Below the pieces are notes generated by a model, which was not told the origin of the DNA, did no database searches, and saw nothing but the letters and a program-made list of their open reading frames with translations. This document shows, in pieces, positions 60,970 to 64,000 of a stretch of DNA of 64,000 bases. This stretch comes from Companilactobacillus versmoldensis DSM 14857 = KCTC 3814 (lineage in GTDB: Bacteria; Bacillota; Bacilli; Lactobacillales; Lactobacillaceae), in the NCBI RefSeq assembly GCF_001434295.1, contig NZ_AZFA01000004.1, positions 62,001-126,000 of the forward strand, written 5' to 3'. Made by a program: the position numbers and the translations under genes. Within the stretch, counting starts at the first letter, position 1, and every line of letters begins with the position of its first letter.

Positions 60970-61163
60970 TTGTTATCCGTCCTCCTACTTTGTAAGTCCT
61001 TACAATCTAATTATATCAATAAAAAGTTAGATTGATAGCTCCATACGTAAATAATTAGTAGAAATATTAGATTTTTTACTATTATTTTAGTAAAAGCAAT
61101 TCCATTTGACTTACTGATGTTTACATCATACTAAATCTAACTTAAGAACAGCCAAAAAATGAC

Positions 61164-61200
61164 AAAAAAAATCCTAAATCAACCTCTGTCGATTTAGGAT
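61164..61200 (-). terminator. Terminator of trxB
   Basis: Minus strand ATCCTAAATC and its complement around ten bases, then TTTTTTT. Lies 13 bases after the trxB stop. Confidence 0.9.
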
Positions 61201-61213
61201 AACTAATTATTTA

Positions 61214-62152
61214 TTATTTTGCAGCAACTTTGTCACTTAAAGTTTGGATGTAATTGAAAGCTTCTTGGCCGGCAATTCCACCTTCACCAACGGCTGTAGC
61301 AACTTGACGAAGATCTTTTTTACGAACATCTCCGATAGCATAAATACCAGCAACGTTAGTTCTCATATGTGTATCAGTATCGATCCAGCCAGCGTCATCA
61401 AGAATGCCTAGACCCTTAAAAGCATCTGTCATTGGTTGGATACCAACGTAGATGAAAGCTCCCTTAGCAGGAACAACATGTTCCTCACCAGTTTCTTTAT
61501 CCACATAACGTACACCTGCAACCTTATCGCCTTCACCGACGATTTCTTTAACGTCAGCATTCCAAACGAATTTGATTTTATCGTTCTTGAAGGCCCGGTC
61601 TTGCAAGACTTTTTGAGCACGCAATTGGTCACGACGATGAATGATAGTAACTGATTTTGCCATTTGAGTTAAGTAAACTCCTTCTTCAACAGCAGAGTCT
61701 CCGCCACCGATCACAGCAACATCTTGATCCTTGAAGAATGCTCCATCACAAACGGCACAATATGAAACTCCACGGCCTGATAATTCTTCTTCACCAGGAA
61801 CACCGATCTTCTTATATTGTGAACCTGTGGCAATAATAACAACCTTTGCTTGATAATCGCCATCGTCTGTATGGACGATCTTCTTGTCACCCTTATCCTC
61901 AATTGAATCAACTGTTCCATATCCAAATTCAGCACCGAAACGTGTTGATGAATGATACATCTTTTCACTTAGATCTGGTCCTAAAATTGAATCAAATCCA
62001 GGATAGTTTTCAATTTCTGCTGTGTTATTCATTTGTCCGCCATAAATACCACGATCCAAAATCATAACTGATAAGTTTGCTCGTGAAGCATAAAGTGCGG
62101 CTGTAAGTCCACCAGGACCTGCACCAATAACTACTACGTCGAATTCTTTCAT
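61214..62152 (-). CDS. trxB: Thioredoxin reductase
   Basis: 312 residues. FAD loop GAGPGGLTAAL, redox pair CAVC (Cys132, Cys135), NADPH loop GGGDSAVEEG. Reduces thioredoxin with NADPH. The frame opens at 62176, but AAGGAGG lies 7 bases before the ATG at 62152. Sits 64 bases after lgt, so the operon may continue hprK-lgt-trxB. Confidence 0.97.
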   Translation of the reverse strand: MKEFDVVVIGAGPGGLTAALYASRANLSVMILDRGIYGGQMNNTAEIENYPGFDSILGPDLSEKMYHSSTRFGAEFGYGTVDSIEDKGDKKIVHTDDGDYQAKVVIIATGSQYKKIGVPGEEELSGRGVSYCAVCDGAFFKDQDVAVIGGGDSAVEEGVYLTQMAKSVTIIHRRDQLRAQKVLQDRAFKNDKIKFVWNADVKEIVGEGDKVAGVRYVDKETGEEHVVPAKGAFIYVGIQPMTDAFKGLGILDDAGWIDTDTHMRTNVAGIYAIGDVRKKDLRQVATAVGEGGIAGQEAFNYIQTLSDKVAAK

Positions 62153-62216
62153 TGCGTTGACCTCCTTATTACTCATTAAATATTACCATTAATTTTGTGT
62201 TTATCCATTATCTTGC

Positions 62217-63029
62217 TCACTTGAGGTCGGAGTACCATGGAAGTTCCATTTTTTTACGCCGGTATATCAAGGCAATGATAGCGATAACTAATAAAATCAC
62301 CGAAAGGATTTGTGAAACTCGAACACCTGGCATGATATACAGGCTATCTGTCCGCATCCCTTCGACGAAAAATCTCCCAATCGGATACCAGATCAAGTAA
62401 CTCAAGAAGACCTCGCCAACCTTATAAAGTTGCTTGCGATGTCTTAAAATCAAGATCAAAATAAGTCCGACCACGTTCCACATTGATTCATATAAAAATG
62501 TTGGTTGCCGATAGGCACCGTTAATAAACATTTGATCGATCACAAAATGTGGTAAGTGTAACGATTGGAGAAAATCTAAACTAGTTTTGGCACCGAAGGC
62601 TTCTTGGTTCATGAAATTACCCCAACGGCCAACAATCTGTCCCAACATCACCGATGGCGCAGCAATATCAAGCATTAACCAGATGGAGATTTTTCGGCGT
62701 TTACACAAAATCAATAAGACGATAAACCCACCAATCAAACCACCATAAATGGCGATTCCACCGTGCCAGATTTTGATTATCTCTGACGGGTTAGCCAAGT
62801 AAAATGGCAGTTCGAATATCACATAATACAACCTGGCACAAATTAATGCAACCGGTACACCAATCAAAACTAAATCCAAAATATTGTCAGAATCAATACC
62901 GCGTCTAGTAGCCTCTCGCATTGCCATGATGACACCAACTAGAGCACCTAGAGCAATGATTATCCCGTACCAATGAATCTCAAGACTGCCTATATTGAAG
63001 GAAATCGGGTTTAAAGCTAATAAGTCCAT
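62217..63029 (-). CDS. lgt: Prolipoprotein diacylglyceryl transferase
   Basis: 270 residues, about 7 membrane segments. Transfers diacylglycerol to lipobox Cys. Diagnostic: [13 protein letters not shown] (Arg/His region), [13 protein letters not shown]. Shares TAATG with the hprK stop. Would lipidate the esterase pseudogene product among others. Confidence 0.97.
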   Translation of the reverse strand: MDLLALNPISFNIGSLEIHWYGIIIALGALVGVIMAMREATRRGIDSDNILDLVLIGVPVALICARLYYVIFELPFYLANPSEIIKIWHGGIAIYGGLIGGFIVLLILCKRRKISIWLMLDIAAPSVMLGQIVGRWGNFMNQEAFGAKTSLDFLQSLHLPHFVIDQMFINGAYRQPTFLYESMWNVVGLILILILRHRKQLYKVGEVFLSYLIWYPIGRFFVEGMRTDSLYIMPGVRVSQILSVILLVIAIIALIYRRKKMELPWYSDLK

Positions 63030-63988
63030 TACTTACTGTCTCCGTCCTGGGAATTTTTTTGACCATTTTCTTGGATCAATGAACCCAAGTTTTCTTCGAA
63101 TTTCTTGGTAGCATCATAACCCATGTTCTTAGACCGGAAATTCATTGCAGCAACTTCAATAATGATGGAAATATTCCGACCAACTTTGACTGGAATAGTC
63201 ATTTGTGGAACTTCAACATCAAAGAAAGTCCGCGTATCCTCGACTGATCCTAAACGATCATAGTCTTTATCTGGTTGCCAGTCTTCCAAATTGATGATCA
63301 ATTGAACATCACTGACAGTCCGAACTGCACCAGCTCCAAAGAGGTTCATTACATCAATGATCCCGATGCCACGAATCTCGAGCAAATGGTTCAAAATTTT
63401 TGGAGCTTCACCAACGATAGTTTTTTCATCTTGTTGATAAACATCAACACGATCGTCAGCAATCAACCGATGGCCCCTTTTGACCAATTCAAGCGCTGTT
63501 TCACTTTTACCGATCCCAGAATGACCAGTCAGCATAATGCCGATACCATAAACATCGACCAAAACACCATGAACTGATTCTCTAGGTGCTAACTTCTCAT
63601 CCAGATATTCAGTGATCAAACTGGAAAGTCTAGTCGTTGGCAAGGCTGACCCAATCACCGGAACATTATTTTTTCGTGCAGCTGTCAGCAATTCCTCACT
63701 TGGAGAAATATTTCTAGAGATCAATAAAACAGGTGTGTCATCACGACAGATTTCCAGCATAACTTTATAACGGTTATTGACCGTCATTGAATGTGAATAA
63801 GCTGACTCTGTTTGTCCAAATAATTGGATCCGTTCGCTTGGATAATAGTCAAAATAGCCAGTTACCTCGATCCCTGGCCGGGAAATATCGCTAGTCGTAA
63901 TATGTTTCTTCTCAAGCAGTTCTTCGCCACTGTAGACTTTTAAGTCATTTTCTTTTACTAATTGAGAAACTGTAACAAAATTTGCCAT
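63029..63988 (-). CDS. hprK: HPr kinase/phosphorylase
   Basis: 319 residues. Walker A GHSGIGKS at 155-162, His140 and the signature [15 protein letters not shown]. Phosphorylates HPr on Ser46 and controls carbon catabolite repression with CcpA. AGAGGT lies before the ATG, near the window edge. First gene seen of hprK-lgt. Confidence 0.97.
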   Translation of the reverse strand: MANFVTVSQLVKENDLKVYSGEELLEKKHITTSDISRPGIEVTGYFDYYPSERIQLFGQTESAYSHSMTVNNRYKVMLEICRDDTPVLLISRNISPSEELLTAARKNNVPVIGSALPTTRLSSLITEYLDEKLAPRESVHGVLVDVYGIGIMLTGHSGIGKSETALELVKRGHRLIADDRVDVYQQDEKTIVGEAPKILNHLLEIRGIGIIDVMNLFGAGAVRTVSDVQLIINLEDWQPDKDYDRLGSVEDTRTFFDVEVPQMTIPVKVGRNISIIIEVAAMNFRSKNMGYDATKKFEENLGSLIQENGQKNSQDGDSK

Positions 63989-64000
63989 ACTTTAACCTCT

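Noticed and set aside
61100-64000. Missing gpsA between lgt and trxB as a deletion
   Set aside because: The gene is present there in some lactobacilli but not all; absence from this spot says nothing about the genome.

Overview
The window is a 64 kb piece of a low-GC Gram-positive chromosome, almost certainly Lactobacillaceae. Evidence: AT-rich sequence, AGGAGG-type ribosome binding sites, frequent TTG and GTG starts, and hallmark Firmicutes gene blocks (cdaA-cdaR-glmM, cggR-gap-pgk-tpiA-eno, rapZ-yvcK-whiA, hprK-lgt, uvrB-uvrA). A Companilactobacillus-like species is a reasonable guess from AT content and the malonate decarboxylase cluster, but the sequence alone does not prove the genus. 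No rRNA operon, CRISPR array, intact insertion sequence or prophage was seen.

Layout. 1-9954 is mostly housekeeping, largely on the minus strand: glmM (cut by the window edge), cdaR, cdaA, a CPA1 cation/proton antiporter, murB, then exoA and a DnaQ-like exonuclease on plus, then a GNAT enzyme, tsaE, pta and ung on minus. 10039-13003 holds a HAD phosphatase coupled to an unknown small protein, a GNAT enzyme, a 350-base gap with hairpins, and a TetR-type regulator. 13074-16928 is smpB-rnr-est-secG. 17002-19632 holds a ClC-family chloride transporter and a Gfo/Idh/MocA oxidoreductase. 19722-25314 is the glycolytic operon cggR-gap-pgk-tpiA-eno, with a recognisable CggR operator, a promoter and an internal hairpin between gap and pgk. 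A tRNA-Arg(CCG) gene follows at 25538.

25.6-46.4 kb is accessory in character. It contains two broken genes next to the tRNA (a DUF3841-like pseudogene with a frameshift, and a lipoprotein esterase whose catalytic serine codon is a TAA stop), a MarR/MFS divergent pair with an elegant symmetric operator, clpP behind a CIRCE element, a TetR/ABC-transporter pair, an SDR, an alpha/beta hydrolase, a complete biotin-independent malonate decarboxylase operon (mdcH-A-B-C-DE-G, with beta and gamma subunits fused) whose divergent LysR regulator carries an in-frame TGA, a membrane acyltransferase and a second MFS exporter. In many lactobacilli rapZ-yvcK-whiA-clpP-cggR-gap lie close together on one strand, so this stretch looks like a set of insertions into a conserved block, with clpP inverted.

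46.4-64 kb returns to core genes: whiA, yvcK, rapZ, a second CPA1 antiporter with an internal tail duplication, uvrA/uvrB (with a LexA-like site upstream), an MFS protein, an alkaline phosphatase superfamily enzyme, phosphoglucomutase, trxB, lgt and hprK. I did not find a clearly new multi-gene system. The most notable signals are the precise loss of the esterase nucleophile, the interrupted malonate regulator beside an intact operon that lacks an obvious malonate carrier, and the mirrored MarR operator/promoter.
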